Shown piece after piece: positions 1 to 7,132 of a stretch of 25,191 bases of DNA. The notes under the pieces were generated by a model that had not been told where the DNA came from, made no database searches, and saw nothing but the letters and a program-made list of their open reading frames with translations. Origin of the DNA: JBEIFW01 sp044370695 (GTDB lineage: Bacteria > Actinomycetota > Acidimicrobiia > Acidimicrobiales > Ilumatobacteraceae). The translations under genes were made by a program, and so were the position numbers. Position 1 is the stretch's first letter, and each line of letters begins with the position of its first letter. The stretch spans positions 1-25,191 of the forward strand of contig JBILVB010000038.1 in NCBI GenBank assembly GCA_044370695.1, read 5' to 3'.

Positions 1-1086
1 GCGGCGATCGAAACCGGCGCGGCTGGGGTGGCGCACGCCGACGCGGTGGCGCGCGCGTTGGCCGGGGTCGACACCGACGTGCGTGACGAGGTGCTCGCCG
101 CGAGCCCGTGGCTGGCCCGCAAAGCGGCGGGTTCCTCACCCGAGGAGCTCGAGCGAGCGGTGCGTCGTGAGGTGCGCGAGCTCCGGGTCGCCGATCCGGC
201 CGAGCGTCTGGCGCAGCAGCGGGAACGCTCGAACGTGCGCCGCTGGATCGATGTCGACGGGATGCACCATCTCCACGCCGAACTCGATGCCGAGCGCGGG
301 GCGCGGCTGTTCGCCGCGTTGGACGCTGCGGTGGAGCGCGCGTTCCACCAGGCGCACCCCGAATCGGTCGAACGCGCCCCGTCCGGCGGTGTCGCCCGAG
401 CCCGGCTCGCCGCCGACGCGCTGGTCGAGCTGTGCACCTCCAGCCGAGGCACGCCCACCGGGTCCGAGCTCGTGGTCCTGATCGACTATCAGAGCCTGAT
501 GACCGGGATCGACCACGCCGGCGGGATCTGCGAAACCTCCTCCGGTGTCCCGCTTCCGGTGGCCACCGCCCGCAAACTGTTGTGCGAAGCCGACGTGATG
601 CCCGTCGTGCTCGGCGGTGACGGTTGCGTGCTCGACGCCGGCCGACGACGACGCTTGGCCACCCGCGAACAACGACGATCCCTACGCGCGATGCACCGCA
701 CCTGCGCCTGGCCCGGCTGCACCACCCCGTTCGATGCCTGCCACGTCCATCACACCGAACCCTGGCGCGGTCTGGGCAACACCGATCTCCCCCTGCTCGC
801 CCCTGTCTGCTCCCACCACCACCACCAGATCCACGACCTCGGCTGGCACCTCACCCTCGACGACCACCGGAACGTCACCATCCACGCCCCCGACGGCCGC
901 ACCGTCGAACACCGGGCGTTCGCGCCGATCGCTGGACTGGCCGGGTCGGCCGGGGTCGGCTCAGGCTCGGCGAACCCGCCCCCGCAGGGCGGCGAGCGCG
1001 AGCGACATCGACACGGTCCCCACGCCTGCGATCGCCGCGATCGCCTTGGCGAGGGCCGCCGCGTCCCAGCCGCCGTAGACGAGTGA
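1..1086 (+). CDS. DUF222/HNH endonuclease family protein (13E12 type), 5' end missing
   Basis: The frame is open from base 1, so the true start lies upstream; GTG at 28 is only the first start-like codon inside the window. The N-terminal part looks like the helical DUF222 domain. The C-terminal part (about 690-860) is an HNH module with a C-x4-C pair (codons at 703 and 718), a CHVHH segment and a final HHHHQIH segment. Members of this family are abundant in actinobacterial genomes, often in many copies, and are presumed nucleases of unclear role. The Asn usual in the middle of the HNH motif (in a DNL context) appears to be Leu here (TDLPLL), so activity is uncertain. The last 126 bases overlap, on the opposite strand, the 3' end of the ABC permease gene. 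The C-terminal tail is basic and low in complexity, as expected of read-through into antisense sequence. Confidence 0.85.
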   Translation, partial: AAIETGAAGVAHADAVARALAGVDTDVRDEVLAASPWLARKAAGSSPEELERAVRREVRELRVADPAERLAQQRERSNVRRWIDVDGMHHLHAELDAERGARLFAALDAAVERAFHQAHPESVERAPSGGVARARLAADALVELCTSSRGTPTGSELVVLIDYQSLMTGIDHAGGICETSSGVPLPVATARKLLCEADVMPVVLGGDGCVLDAGRRRRLATREQRRSLRAMHRTCAWPGCTTPFDACHVHHTEPWRGLGNTDLPLLAPVCSHHHHQIHDLGWHLTLDDHRNVTIHAPDGRTVEHRAFAPIAGLAGSAGVGSGSANPPPQGGERERHRHGPHACDRRDRLGEGRRVPAAVDE

Positions 1087-1758
1087 CCGCATGCCTTCGA
1101 GCAGATACGTGCAGGGGTTGAACCGGGCCACCTCGCGCAGCCAGCCGGTGAGGGCCTCGGTCGGCACGTAGCTCGACGTGAGGAAGGCGAACGGGAAGAA
1201 CAGCAGGAAGCTCGAGTTGACCGCCGCCGGGCTGCCGGTCTTCAACGCGATCGCGTACGGGAACCCGGTGAAGGCCAACCCCCACAACCCGCCGAGCAGC
1301 ACGAACAGCACGATGCCGGCGATCCCGGTGTCGAACCCCACCCCGACCACGAACCCCATCGCCACCACGCCGACCGAGAGGGCCATCACGAGCAGCAGGT
1401 CGGCGACCATCAGTCCGAGCAGCAGGGTGATCCGGCGCAACGGGGTCACGAGCAGGCGGTCGAGATAGCCGGACTGGATGTCGATGACCAACGAGCCCGC
1501 CCGGGAGACACCGGTCACCGCGAAGATGATCGCCACCGGGAGCTGGAACGCCTTGAAGTCCAGGCCCGGGAAGCCCTGCTCGGTGAAGCTCTGGAGCTGC
1601 CCGAGGTTGATCACGAAGAAGAACAGCGGGATCACGAGCGCCGGGATGATCGCCTCGGGGTCGCGCAGCGTCAGCCGAACGGCCCGAACCGACACGGTGG
1701 CGAGGTCGGCGACGAATCCGGGATGGCGGGCCCGCACGGGCGCCGGTGCGATGGTCAT
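961..1758 (-). CDS. ABC-2 type transporter permease (DrrB-like)
   Basis: This is a 265-residue integral membrane protein with about six hydrophobic segments and the ABC-2 permease layout: a short cytoplasmic N-terminus, a first helix in the IIPALVIPLFFFVI region, then later helices ending near a conserved NPCTYLLEGMR-type segment that is typical of DrrB/NodJ-like permeases. The start ATG at 1758 overlaps the TGA of the ATPase gene (ATGA), so the two are almost certainly translated together and form one exporter. The substrate cannot be told from sequence; relatives export antibiotics, lipids or other hydrophobic molecules. It is the last gene of a four-gene leftward operon that begins with a uracil-DNA glycosylase. 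Confidence 0.9.
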   Translation of the reverse strand: MTIAPAPVRARHPGFVADLATVSVRAVRLTLRDPEAIIPALVIPLFFFVINLGQLQSFTEQGFPGLDFKAFQLPVAIIFAVTGVSRAGSLVIDIQSGYLDRLLVTPLRRITLLLGLMVADLLLVMALSVGVVAMGFVVGVGFDTGIAGIVLFVLLGGLWGLAFTGFPYAIALKTGSPAAVNSSFLLFFPFAFLTSSYVPTEALTGWLREVARFNPCTYLLEGMRSLVYGGWDAAALAKAIAAIAGVGTVSMSLALAALRGRVRRA

Positions 1759-2708
1759 GACGCCTCCAGGTGTCGGCCGGTCGTCTCGAGGAACACGTCG
1801 TCGAGCGTCGGGGTGCGCAACGTGATCCCGGCGACGTGCACGCCGCACCCGGCGAGCGCCACCGCGACCGGTGACAGCGCCGCTGCGCCGTCGGCGACCG
1901 ACGCGGTCAGTTCCTCGCCGTGGATCTCGACCCGCTCCACCCCCGGGACCGCCGCCACGGCGATGCGCGCGGCGGCCAGGTCGCCGTGCACCCGGGCGAC
2001 GATCACGTCGGTCCCGATGGCGCGCTTCAATGCCGCCGGGGTGCCTTCGGCGACGATGCGGCCGGCGGCGATGATCCCGACCCGGTGCGCCAGTTCGTCG
2101 GCCTCCTCGAGGTACTGCGTGGTCAGGAAGATCGTCATGCCCTGTTCCACGTTCAGCCGGCGCACCTCGGCCCACACCATCGCCCGGCTCGCCGGGTCCA
2201 GGCCGGTGGTCGGCTCGTCGAGGAACAGCACCTCGGGGTGGTGCACGAGCGCGAGCGCGAGGTCGAGTCGCCGCTTCATGCCGCCGGAGTAGGTGCCCAC
2301 CCGCCGGTCGAGCGCGCTGCCGAGGTCGACGAGCCGGGCGAGGTCGTCGCTGCGCTGCGCCCGCTCCGCTCGGGTCAGGCCGTAGAGGCGACCCTGCAGG
2401 TCGAGCAGCTCCCGCCCGGTCTGCTTGGCGTCGAGGGCCGCTTCCTGCAGCGCCACCCCGATGCGCAACCGCACGGCGTCCGGTTCGGTGGCCACGTCGT
2501 GGCCGGCGACCACCGCCCGCCCGCCCGAGGGACGGGCCAGCGTGGTGAGCATCCGGACCGTGGTCGACTTGCCGGCGCCGTTCGGCCCGAGGAACCCGTA
2601 GATCTCGCCCGGGGTCACGTGCAGGTCGATGCCGTCGACCGCTCGGACCTCGCCGTAGGTGCGGGCCAGACCCTCGGCCAGGATCGCCGCCGAACCCCTG
2701 GCCGTCAC
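1755..2708 (-). CDS. ABC transporter ATP-binding protein (DrrA-like)
   Basis: This 317-residue protein carries a complete nucleotide-binding domain: Walker A GPNGAGKST (41-49), Q-loop Gln at 88, signature SGGMK (141-145) and Walker B LFLDEP (161-166). The switch position is Gln198 (TTQYLEEAD) where most ABC proteins have His; as I recall, this Gln is usual in the DrrA daunorubicin-resistance subfamily, so it supports that placement rather than inactivity. A C-terminal extension of about 90 residues matches the DrrA accessory region. The GTG start at 2708 overlaps the TGA of the oxygenase gene by four bases. It pairs with the following permease to make an exporter of unknown substrate in the cytoplasmic membrane. 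Confidence 0.93.
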   Translation of the reverse strand: MTARGSAAILAEGLARTYGEVRAVDGIDLHVTPGEIYGFLGPNGAGKSTTVRMLTTLARPSGGRAVVAGHDVATEPDAVRLRIGVALQEAALDAKQTGRELLDLQGRLYGLTRAERAQRSDDLARLVDLGSALDRRVGTYSGGMKRRLDLALALVHHPEVLFLDEPTTGLDPASRAMVWAEVRRLNVEQGMTIFLTTQYLEEADELAHRVGIIAAGRIVAEGTPAALKRAIGTDVIVARVHGDLAAARIAVAAVPGVERVEIHGEELTASVADGAAALSPVAVALAGCGVHVAGITLRTPTLDDVFLETTGRHLEAS

Positions 2709-3679
2709 GAACCGACCCGCTTGCCGTCCTCGACGAGGTTGATCTCCCACAGCACCGTGTCGAGCCGGTCCGCGGCGCTGATCGATTCGAACCGCTGGGG
2801 CCGTTCGGGGGTGATGCACGACGCAACCGGGGTGAGGATCGTCCACGGCGTCGGATGGCAGAACTGCACCACCGAGTAGCGGTCGCCCTGCTGGCCGGGC
2901 GCGGCCACCACCCGGTGCACGCCGACGGGGATCGCGCCGTTGGTGAGGTGCTCCAGCATGATGCCGGTGTTGATGATCGCCAGGCCCTCGGGCGCCACCG
3001 CGTCCACCCAGCCCACCTCGGTCTGCACCTGGAGTCCGGGCGCCGAGGCCCGGGGCAGGGCGGTGATCAGGTTGATGTCGCCGTGGGCGCCGGCCCACAC
3101 GTGCTGGTCGCTCGGCGCCTGCGCGATCGGCGGGTAGTGGATGGCCCTGGCCAGCGTGGCGCCGTGTCCGAGCATGCCGTCGAAGAACGACTCGTGGCAG
3201 CCGATGCCCACGGCGATGATCCGCAGGAACCGTTTCTGCACGTCGAGCAGGTCGGCGTTGAACCGCATCAGGGTTTCGGTGATGCCGGGCACCGCCGCTT
3301 CGGGCAGCACCTGTTCGGGGTACCGGTGCGGGTACCGGGTGCGCAGCGGGTGACCGGCGGGCACCGGCAACGACCAGTTGAGCATCTCTTTCCAGTCCGG
3401 GACGTCGCTCGTCGCTGCGGTCTCCACCAGCAGCCCGGTGTACCCCGTCTGGCCGTGGGTACCGGGGGCGACGAAGCGGGCCTTGGTGTCGGCCGGGAGG
3501 CTGAAGAACTCCTCCAGCATCCCGTAGGCCGTGTCGAGCAGGCCGTCGGACAGGTCGTGGCTCGTGTAGACGAATCCGGTGCGCAGCGATCGCATCACCC
3601 CGTCGACGACGGCCCGGCGCTGCGTTGCGTCCCCGCGCTCGAACGCCAGCAGGTCGACGTCGAGGATCAGCTCGCTCAT
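2705..3679 (-). CDS. 2-oxoglutarate/Fe(II)-dependent oxygenase, isopenicillin N synthase-like
   Basis: This 324-residue protein has the double-stranded beta-helix oxygenase features: His199-x-Asp201 (AHGD) and distal His255 (GVHRV) as the iron facial triad, and the Arg267-x-Ser269 (RYS) pair that binds the 2-oxoglutarate carboxylate. The N-terminal half resembles the DIOX_N region of the isopenicillin N synthase and gibberellin-oxidase-like family, and the length fits that family. RxS favours a true 2-oxoglutarate-dependent enzyme. The substrate is unknown. ATG at 3679 overlaps the TGA of the glycosylase gene (ATGA), and its own stop overlaps the GTG of the ABC ATPase gene. The oxygenase and exporter together suggest modification and export of a small molecule, but that is inference. 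Confidence 0.9.
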   Translation of the reverse strand: MSELILDVDLLAFERGDATQRRAVVDGVMRSLRTGFVYTSHDLSDGLLDTAYGMLEEFFSLPADTKARFVAPGTHGQTGYTGLLVETAATSDVPDWKEMLNWSLPVPAGHPLRTRYPHRYPEQVLPEAAVPGITETLMRFNADLLDVQKRFLRIIAVGIGCHESFFDGMLGHGATLARAIHYPPIAQAPSDQHVWAGAHGDINLITALPRASAPGLQVQTEVGWVDAVAPEGLAIINTGIMLEHLTNGAIPVGVHRVVAAPGQQGDRYSVVQFCHPTPWTILTPVASCITPERPQRFESISAADRLDTVLWEINLVEDGKRVGS

Positions 3680-4356
3680 GGGCGCGAGGTTGGCAGACCG
3701 GCCAGCGCGACGGCGCGCCGGAACACCGCGTCGAACATCGCCTCGGTGAGCCGGCCGGTGAAGGTGTTCTGCTGGCTGGGGTGGAACGAGCACACGAGCG
3801 TCGGGCCGCCGGGCACGACGACCTCGGCCAGGTGCCCGAACCGGGGCCGGGGGCGAAGGCCCCACAACCCTGCGGCCGCCTCGAGTGCGAAGGCGCCGAG
3901 GCACACCACGACCGCCACCTGCTCGAGCAGGTGCCGCTCGCGCTCGAGGAACGCCCGGCAGGCGTCGCGCTCGTCGGGCAGCGGCTTGTTGCCCGGCGGC
4001 GCACAGCGGACCGCTGCGCTCACCCACACGCCCCCCAGCTCGAGGCCGTCGTCGACGTCGACCGAGCTGGGCTGATTGGCCAACCCGGCCCGGTGCAGCG
4101 CCCGGAACAGCCAGTCGCCGGAGCGGTCACCGGTGAACACCCGGCCGGTCCGGTTGGCGCCGTGGGCCGCCGGAGCCAGGCCGAGTACCCAGATCCGGGC
4201 GGAGGGGTCGCCGAAACCGGGCACGGGCCGGCCCCAGTAGACCTGGTCGGCGTAGGCCGCCCGGCGGGTTGCGGCGACCTCCTCGCGCCAGGCGACCAGC
4301 CGGGGGCAGGCCCGGCAGGACGTGATGTCGGTCGCCAACGTGCCGAAGGAATCCAC
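3676..4356 (-). CDS. Uracil-DNA glycosylase, family 5 (UDGb type, iron-sulfur)
   Basis: This 226-residue protein shows the family 5 hallmarks: motif 1 GLAPAAHGANRTG (59-71), with Ala where family 4 enzymes have an acidic residue, and the C-terminal motif HPSQQNT (192-198). Four cysteines, C14, C17, C118 and C133, are placed to hold a [4Fe-4S] cluster as in family 4/5 enzymes. Family members remove uracil and some other deaminated bases (for example hypoxanthine) from DNA. The GTG start at 4356 is chosen because a TACCGT hexamer lies 6 bases upstream on the minus strand, fitting a leaderless transcript, and because the protein begins normally there. It heads an operon with an oxygenase and ABC exporter, an unexpected company for a repair enzyme. 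Confidence 0.92.
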   Translation of the reverse strand: MDSFGTLATDITSCRACPRLVAWREEVAATRRAAYADQVYWGRPVPGFGDPSARIWVLGLAPAAHGANRTGRVFTGDRSGDWLFRALHRAGLANQPSSVDVDDGLELGGVWVSAAVRCAPPGNKPLPDERDACRAFLERERHLLEQVAVVVCLGAFALEAAAGLWGLRPRPRFGHLAEVVVPGGPTLVCSFHPSQQNTFTGRLTEAMFDAVFRRAVALAGLPTSRP

Positions 4357-4380
4357 CCGACCACGGTAGGTTCGGGCGGG
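4357..4380. promoter_or_regulatory. Divergent overlapping -10 elements for leaderless transcripts
   Basis: Only 24 bases separate the start codons of the glycosylase (minus) and the histidine phosphatase (plus). On the plus strand TAGGTT (4367-4372) lies 8 bases before ATG 4381. On the minus strand TACCGT (complement of 4363-4368) lies 6 bases before GTG 4356. Both match the actinobacterial TANNNT -10 pattern, and they share two bases. With so little room, both transcripts would start at or within a few bases of the start codon, and polymerase could occupy only one side at a time. The motifs are seen; their use as promoters is inferred. Confidence 0.5.
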
Positions 4381-5028
4381 ATGCCGGCGAAGCCGAAGCC
4401 CCCCGCTGCGACCCTGGTCCTTCTGGTCCGCCACGGCCAGACGTCGACGACGGGCACCGTCCTGCCCGGCCGGGCGCCGGGCCTGCACCTGGCCGACGCC
4501 GGCAAGGCGCAGGCCGAGGCGGCCGCGGCCCGGATCGCCGAGCTGGCCCGGGTCGACGCCGTCTACGCCTCGCCGCTCGAGCGCGCCCAGGAGACCGCCG
4601 CCCCGATCGCCGCGGCCCGCGGCCTCAAGGTCCTGAAGGACAAGGGCTTGCTCGAGGCCGATTTCGGTGCGTGGACCGGTCAGGAACTCAAGGGGCTCAT
4701 GAAGCTGCCCGAGTGGTCCACCGTCCAGCGCTACCCGAGCGGGTTCCGGTTCCCGGGCGGCGAGAGTTTCGCCGAGATGCAGGCCCGCATCGTCGGGGCG
4801 CTCGAACGGTTGCGGTCCGCCCATCCCGGCGGGGTGGTCGTCGCGGTGTCGCACGCCGATCCGATCAAGGCTGCCGTGGCCCACGCCATGGGTACCCATC
4901 TCGATCTGTTCCAACGCATCGTGATCTCCACCTGTTCGATCACCGCCATCGCCTACGGCGCAGGCGGCCCCGTCGTGCTCACCGTCAACTCCACCGGAGG
5001 TTCGCTCCGGGAGCTGCGTCCCTCCTGA
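4381..5028 (+). CDS. Histidine phosphatase family protein (MSMEG_4193-type putative phosphomutase)
   Basis: This 215-residue member of the phosphoglycerate mutase/acid phosphatase superfamily has the catalytic RHG at 17-19 (His18), Arg68 in SPLER, Glu92 in the LEADFG segment and the second catalytic His158 in SHAD. The combination with the next two genes is the actinobacterial set in which this protein is called MSMEG_4193-type phosphomutase; the physiological substrate is not known to me. ATG 4381 is supported by a TAGGTT element 8 bases upstream and by alignment of the N-terminus just before the RHG motif. It leads a four-gene operon with the DUF3090 and SCO1664-type genes; the gap to DUF3090 is 33 bases. 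Confidence 0.92.
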   Translation: MPAKPKPPAATLVLLVRHGQTSTTGTVLPGRAPGLHLADAGKAQAEAAAARIAELARVDAVYASPLERAQETAAPIAAARGLKVLKDKGLLEADFGAWTGQELKGLMKLPEWSTVQRYPSGFRFPGGESFAEMQARIVGALERLRSAHPGGVVVAVSHADPIKAAVAHAMGTHLDLFQRIVISTCSITAIAYGAGGPVVLTVNSTGGSLRELRPS

Positions 5029-5061
5029 GACGATGCGCACGAACACGAGGGGCCACCGGCG

Positions 5062-5568
5062 ATGAGCGACGACCACGATCTGGGCGACGTCGACGCGTTC
5101 ACCACCGGCACCGAGGGCCGGCCCGGTCAGCGCACCTTCTACCTGCAGGCCCGGGTCGACGGCCGGGTGATCTCGGTGAAGGCCGAGAAGCAGCAGGTGC
5201 AAGCGCTCGGGATGTACCTGACCCGGGCATTGCACGACCTGCCGGCGCCGTCGGACCGGCCGCTGCCGTCCGCACTGGAGTTGCGGGGCCCGGTCGAGCC
5301 GGTGTTCACCCTCGGCTCGATCGGGGTCGGCTACGAGACCGATCGCGACCGGTTCGTCGTGCAGCTCGAGGAACTGGTGCCCACCGACGACGAGGGCGAA
5401 CCGATCGAAGGTGTCGAGCCCCGAACGGTCCGCATGCGGGTCGGGCGGGGGTTGGTGGCGGCGTTCTGCGAGCATGCCGAGGCCGTGGTGGCCGCCGGCC
5501 GACCGGCGTGTCGGTTCTGCGGGCGGCCGATGGATCCGGACGGGCACCCGTGTCCACGGATGAACTGA
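5062..5568 (+). CDS. DUF3090 family protein
   Basis: This 168-residue soluble protein matches the DUF3090 family by its FYLQA(R) N-terminal strand, the KAEKQQV segment (40-46), a central acidic region and a C-terminal C150-x2-C153-x8-H162-x-C164 cluster. The cluster looks like a small zinc-binding knuckle; the metal is inferred. The function is unknown. In actinobacteria this family is usually found beside the histidine phosphatase upstream and the SCO1664-type gene downstream, as here, so the three probably act in one process. Its 3' end overlaps the SCO1664-type gene by 19 bases in another frame, indicating tight translational linkage. Confidence 0.92.
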   Translation: MSDDHDLGDVDAFTTGTEGRPGQRTFYLQARVDGRVISVKAEKQQVQALGMYLTRALHDLPAPSDRPLPSALELRGPVEPVFTLGSIGVGYETDRDRFVVQLEELVPTDDEGEPIEGVEPRTVRMRVGRGLVAAFCEHAEAVVAAGRPACRFCGRPMDPDGHPCPRMN

Positions 5569-6290
5569 CCCCGGTCCCGGCCGAGCCGCCCGACGACGTG
5601 CTCGAGGTCCTCCACACCGCCGAGCTCACCGTCGAGGGCCGGATGCCGTGGTCGTCGAACGGCACGTTCCTCACGACCCTCTCGGTGGAGGGCGAACCGG
5701 TTGCCCGTGCGGTGTACAAGCCGCTTCGGGGCGAGCGACCGCTGTGGGACTTCCCCTCCGGTCTCTACCGGCGGGAAGTGGCCGCGTTCGAGCTGTCGGC
5801 CGCGCTCGGCTGGGACGTCGTGCCTCCGACGGTCGTGCGGTCCGAGGCGCCGTTCGGCGAGGGCTCGTTGCAGTTGTTCGTGCCCGCCGATTTCGAGCAG
5901 CACTACTTCACGTTGCACGAGCAACGACCGGAGACCCACGACGTGTTGCGGACCATCTGCCTGTTCGACGTGCTCGCCAACAACACCGACCGCAAGGGCG
6001 GTCACGTGCTCGCAGGTCTCGACGGCCGGCTGTGGGCCATCGACAACGGTCTGTGCTTCGCGTCGGAGTTCAAGCTGCGCACGGTGATCTGGGAGTTCGC
6101 CGGCGAGTCCGTCGACGCAGACCTGGTGGCCGCAGTGGCGGGCTTGCTCGACGAGGTGCCTGCGGCGGTGGCCGACCTGCTCGACGACGACGAGGTGGAC
6201 GCGCTGCGCCTGCGGGCCGCCCGGGTCGTGGAGCGTCCGCGGTTCCCGGCCGACCCGACCGGCCGGCGCTACCCGTGGCCGATGGTGTGA
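5550..6290 (+). CDS. SCO1664 family protein, PI3/PI4-kinase-like fold
   Basis: This 246-residue protein has features of a divergent phosphatidylinositol 3/4-kinase-like catalytic domain: a likely ATP-contacting Lys57 in VYKP, a catalytic-loop-like stretch LFDVLANNTDRK (138-149) followed by H152, and a DNG metal-binding motif at 165-167 (AIDNG). The SCO1664 family is actinobacterial and of unknown substrate; whether it phosphorylates a protein, a lipid or a small molecule is open. The GTG start at 5550 overlaps the end of the DUF3090 gene by 19 bases. The upstream phosphatase and this kinase-like protein could form an opposing phosphorylation pair, but that is inference from order only. Confidence 0.9.
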   Translation: MSTDELTPVPAEPPDDVLEVLHTAELTVEGRMPWSSNGTFLTTLSVEGEPVARAVYKPLRGERPLWDFPSGLYRREVAAFELSAALGWDVVPPTVVRSEAPFGEGSLQLFVPADFEQHYFTLHEQRPETHDVLRTICLFDVLANNTDRKGGHVLAGLDGRLWAIDNGLCFASEFKLRTVIWEFAGESVDADLVAAVAGLLDEVPAAVADLLDDDEVDALRLRAARVVERPRFPADPTGRRYPWPMV

Positions 6291-7111
6291 AGCCCGAGCA
6301 GGCCCGGTACCTCCGGGTGTTGACCGCACCGGTCGAGGTGGCTGCTGCGGAGCTGCACGGGCCGACGCACGCGTGCGGGCTCCCGCTCGCCGAGGTGCTC
6401 GCGGCGCGCTGGTCGTTGGCCGAGGTGCGCACGCACCTCACCGGCGCTGCGCTCGCCGCCGTCGCTGACGAGCGCGCGATCCGCGGCGAGCGGTCCGCAT
6501 GGTCGGGATCGTTTCCCGGCGATCTCGGCGCCTGGGAGCCGGCGTATGCACTGGCCCGCTTCGGTCCTGACGGCGTGCGGGCGCCGCGGCCGGCGGGTGC
6601 GCCGCCGGGCACCGTGCGTGCAGCCCGCTTGGGGCGACCCGGCGAGGAGATCGGTGACCCCTACCTCGTCGAAGCGGTGCGGGGGCTCGCCGCTGGCTGG
6701 TGCGAGCCGGGAGCGGCGCGCGCCGTGGCCACGGAGGGGCGGGCTGCCGACGCGGTGGCGGCGCTGGCCCCGTCGGGCGTGACGATCGGTCTCGAACGCC
6801 TCGATCGGGCCACGGCGATCGCCGAGCTGGCCTGGGTCGGCGCAGCCGGCGCCGGCGGCCGGGTGCGCCGCGGTGCGGCGCTCGGCCGGCGGCTGGCCTG
6901 GGAGGTCCTTGCGGCGTTGGCAGGTCGGACCGAGGACTGGCCGTTGGCGGCCGACGATCTCGACGCGGCGACCTCGTCGCTGCGCTGGTGGCGCTGGCAT
7001 CCCGACGCCGCTGAGGCTGCCGGCGCGACCGGCCGCGCCGTGCGCCTCGTGGTGGAGGACCTCGACGAGGAGCTGTCGTGGGCCGTCGAGTTCCCGGCGC
7101 CCGGCGCCTAG
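6287..7111 (+). CDS. Uncharacterised 274-residue protein in the DUF3090/SCO1664 operon
   Basis: I do not recognise a family. The GTG start at 6287 overlaps the TGA of the SCO1664-type gene (GTGA), so it is a real, coupled gene. It is Ala/Arg/Glu-rich and predicted mostly helical, with no signal peptide, no membrane segment and no clear catalytic signature. Notable stretches are an N-terminal VLTAPVEVAAAELHG segment, a central conserved-looking GEEIGDPYLVEAVRGLA stretch (about 126-142), and a Trp-rich SLRWWRWHPD segment near 235-244. Its position suggests a role in the same process as the phosphatase, DUF3090 and kinase-like proteins. It ends 21 bases before the convergent Crp/Fnr gene, with no obvious hairpin between. 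Confidence 0.85.
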   Translation: MKPEQARYLRVLTAPVEVAAAELHGPTHACGLPLAEVLAARWSLAEVRTHLTGAALAAVADERAIRGERSAWSGSFPGDLGAWEPAYALARFGPDGVRAPRPAGAPPGTVRAARLGRPGEEIGDPYLVEAVRGLAAGWCEPGAARAVATEGRAADAVAALAPSGVTIGLERLDRATAIAELAWVGAAGAGGRVRRGAALGRRLAWEVLAALAGRTEDWPLAADDLDAATSSLRWWRWHPDAAEAAGATGRAVRLVVEDLDEELSWAVEFPAPGA

Positions 7112-7132
7112 CGTGGCGGCGATCGCGGGCCG

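Noticed and set aside
2100..2125. Gln in place of the ABC H-loop His as a sign of a dead ATPase
   Set aside because: DrrA-type ATPases commonly carry TTQYLEEAD at this position, and all other motifs are intact.
2290..2310. Several GC-rich inverted repeats inside coding sequence
   Set aside because: Short GC palindromes are frequent by chance at this base composition; only those in intergenic regions with promoter context were kept.
7112..7132. Possible terminator between the convergent 274-residue gene and Crp/Fnr gene
   Set aside because: The 21-base gap holds no stem longer than a few bases and no T-run.
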